Program-made: the position numbers and the translations under genes
NCBI GenBank assembly: GCA_003219335.1
Contig: QHOF01000007.1
Coordinates: 1 to 6,761 of the forward strand
Source: Verrucomicrobiota bacterium
GTDB lineage: Bacteria > Verrucomicrobiota > Verrucomicrobiia > Chthoniobacterales > UBA10450
Length of the DNA stretch: 6,761 bases
Reading direction: 5' to 3'
Shown: piece after piece, positions 5,077-6,761 of the stretch
Position numbering within the stretch: position 1 is the stretch's first letter
Layout: each line of letters opens with the position of its first letter
The notes under the pieces: generated by a model
Databases searched by the model: none
Seen by the model: only the letters and a program-made list of their open reading frames with translations
Told to the model about the DNA's origin: nothing

Positions 5077-6761
5077 CTAAGGCGTTTTATCGGGCGTACA
5101 AATTAACACTGGTGAAAGGATGACTTTCTTCTCTTTGTCCTTCGAGCAAGGCAAAGTCTCGACCTCGACGTATCGAATTCCTTCCCGCTCAAAGCGATAA
5201 CGTATGGCGTTGAAAAAGCCAAATTTTGCGGGTATCGGCTGTTCCTGTTTCTTAAGTGTCCCCAGCTGCGACGCGGCCAGCACGCTATAACTCAATGTGA
5301 AGACTGTATACTTGTAGGAGATCAGCAGATTATTTGCGCATAAGAGCAGGAGCAGCGCGAAAACCGGCCAGCGCCATAGCCCACGACGAGTGATCAACAG
5401 TCCGACAATTGCCGTGACCAGAGGAAGCATCCAGACCTGAGGTGCGAATCGTGCCCACCAGCTTTCCGAAAGGGAAAGCGCGCTGATAAAAATCAGGCTC
5501 ATCAAGACGAGTAGATGGGCTGCACAGAGCAGTCGCCGGCGATATTTCCAGAAAAGCACGGCAAGAATAGCAACGGACAGTACTATTGCCCCGCTGAACA
5601 AGGGCCCGAATCCGCCCACACGGACATCCGGAAAGGCAAAGACTTGCAACTCGTCAAGCGAGAACATGAAGGGAAGTTTGAGCTTGAATGGGATTAGGAG
5701 AACTTCAGATTTTGAAAACAACGAGATCGCCAATCTGCTTACGCGATCCATGCCATTTCCGAATATTTCGGGAGATTCGAGTCCGACCACCGATGTCCAG
5801 CCGGCATAGGGGTGGAATGGATTGCCTGTTGTGATCAATTTGTTGATGAATTGAGTCACATAGGGGCTGAAGCCGACGAAGCCCCCACCTAGAATTCCTC
5901 CAACCATGAGCCATGCTGCCAGTTCGGTACGGTGCGCCTTCTTAACAACAGCATAAAACAACCAATACCCGCCGGTGAGAATGGCCACGTAGAGCGCGCC
6001 GTTAAGTTTCACGTTGATTGTTAAGATCACGACCAGCGCCAGCACAGCCATCTTAAAGCGGTCAGGACGCCGATAAATTAGGATCAGCAAGCCAATGGTG
6101 ATCCCAAGCAATGAGGAAAGCTGTCCATCGACATAATATGTAAACATCTGACAAACACTCACCGGATTAAAGGCAATCAGAAAACTAAGGATCAGTAACC
6201 ACTGCCATTTAATGCCCCGGAAGGTTGAAAGTGCCGCAAAAGAAAATAGGAAGCATGCCAAAATCAGCATTAAATGAAAGGCTTTACCAGACTCAAAACT
6301 TCCACTGAATTTATATAGCGCCGCAGCGCAAATCCAGGCGCCTTTAGAAGAAAAGATTAGGTAAAAGGGACTGGCATAAACACCGGAGTGACTAAACGCA
6401 GGTCCGCCGCGCGGCGCCTCGAAAAACGGGTTCCATCCATTCGCGAGCTGCGCAATTGCTTCCGCATGGTAGGTTTGTCCGTCCCACGAGATGTCGTAGA
6501 TTCTACTACTGAGCAAGGCAAAGAGAAAAAACGCGATGACCGCTGATCCAAACAGCAGTCCAAACACGCGGATTCGCTCCTGTGGAAAATAAAAGTTCAC
6601 GCCCCACCAGCCGAAACCGGCCGCCATCGCAGCCGCGGCCGGAACGTGAAACCGCGAGATCGGCAGGCCGAGGAAGAACAATGTCGAACTCACCAACAAA
6701 AGCGAGCATGCAAAGGCAAGTAGAATTGCCCCAAGCAGAATCGAAAGGTTTCTTATTCGAG
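5077..6761 (-). CDS. Polytopic membrane protein, GT-C glycosyltransferase-like (5' end outside window)
   Basis: The frame is open from the window edge to TAG at 5077-5079, giving about 560 residues. A possible start is TTG at 6699, but the 20 codons before it are open and hydrophobic (NLSILLGAILLAFACSLL). They complete a membrane helix, so the true start probably lies beyond 6761. Numbering from 6699, there are about ten or more membrane helices. The first large loop carries YDISWDGQTYH (68-78), with acidic residues where GT-C and PMT/ArnT-type transferases have their catalytic Asp. Further on are YYVDGQLSS (188-196), NVKLNG (229-234), GNPFHPY (292-298) and WWARFAPQVWMLP (414-426). A soluble tail of ~50 residues ends the protein. 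This pattern suits a transferase using polyprenyl-phosphate sugars outside the cytoplasmic membrane. A flippase or Wzy-type polymerase is less likely but not excluded. It precedes wecB in the same direction. Confidence 0.85.
   Translation of the reverse strand, partial: RIRNLSILLGAILLAFACSLLLVSSTLFFLGLPISRFHVPAAAAMAAGFGWWGVNFYFPQERIRVFGLLFGSAVIAFFLFALLSSRIYDISWDGQTYHAEAIAQLANGWNPFFEAPRGGPAFSHSGVYASPFYLIFSSKGAWICAAALYKFSGSFESGKAFHLMLILACFLFSFAALSTFRGIKWQWLLILSFLIAFNPVSVCQMFTYYVDGQLSSLLGITIGLLILIYRRPDRFKMAVLALVVILTINVKLNGALYVAILTGGYWLFYAVVKKAHRTELAAWLMVGGILGGGFVGFSPYVTQFINKLITTGNPFHPYAGWTSVVGLESPEIFGNGMDRVSRLAISLFSKSEVLLIPFKLKLPFMFSLDELQVFAFPDVRVGGFGPLFSGAIVLSVAILAVLFWKYRRRLLCAAHLLVLMSLIFISALSLSESWWARFAPQVWMLPLVTAIVGLLITRRGLWRWPVFALLLLLCANNLLISYKYTVFTLSYSVLAASQLGTLKKQEQPIPAKFGFFNAIRYRFEREGIRYVEVETLPCSKDKEKKVILSPVLICTPDKTP

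Noticed and set aside
1..6761. CRISPR array, tRNA, rRNA, transposase or defence system
   Set aside because: No regularly spaced repeats, cloverleaf-like sequence or matching protein motifs were seen on either strand.

Overview
The window reads as part of a bacterial surface-polysaccharide (O-antigen, capsule or exopolysaccharide) gene cluster. All supportable genes lie on the minus strand, so transcription runs from high to low coordinates. Base composition is near 50% GC. No taxonomic marker is present. The short palindromic intergenic repeat at 4938-5018, of the type beginning ACC(A/G)CAGAG(A/G)CGC, is a style I associate with environmental bacteria such as Verrucomicrobia, Planctomycetes and Acidobacteria. 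That is only a weak pointer to the organism.

In transcription order the layout is as follows. (1) 6761-5077: a polytopic membrane protein of the GT-C glycosyltransferase type, whose 5' end lies outside the window. (2) 5076-4886: a spacer carrying the small palindromic repeat. (3) 4885-3734: an intact, highly canonical UDP-N-acetylglucosamine 2-epimerase, wecB. (4) 3733-3235: a stretch with no intact gene. It holds a perfect but orphan Shine-Dalgarno sequence and a 58-codon 3' remnant whose TGA overlaps the GTG of the next gene. (5) 3235-1772: a second polytopic membrane protein resembling the WsfD-type GT-C hexosyltransferases. (6) 1771-1037: a second stretch without an intact gene. Its downstream part is a decayed wecB copy with a frameshift, an in-frame stop and both ends missing. 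(7) 1032-1: a family 2 glycosyltransferase that runs off the window. Its last visible ~33 residues look like the start of a fused SAM-dependent methyltransferase.

Together the genes would make UDP-ManNAc (WecB) and transfer sugars on the cytoplasmic side (GT2, possibly with methylation of a sugar) and on the periplasmic side of the membrane (the two GT-C proteins, using polyprenyl-phosphate-linked sugars). The steps are inferred from family membership; no substrate can be read from the sequence.

The most notable feature is the pattern of decay. Two of the three intergenic gaps hold gene debris, and one of these is a divergent relative of the intact wecB only 2.4 kb away. This suggests a mosaic cluster that is being reshuffled and trimmed. 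I found no CRISPR array, RNA gene, transposase or obviously new system.
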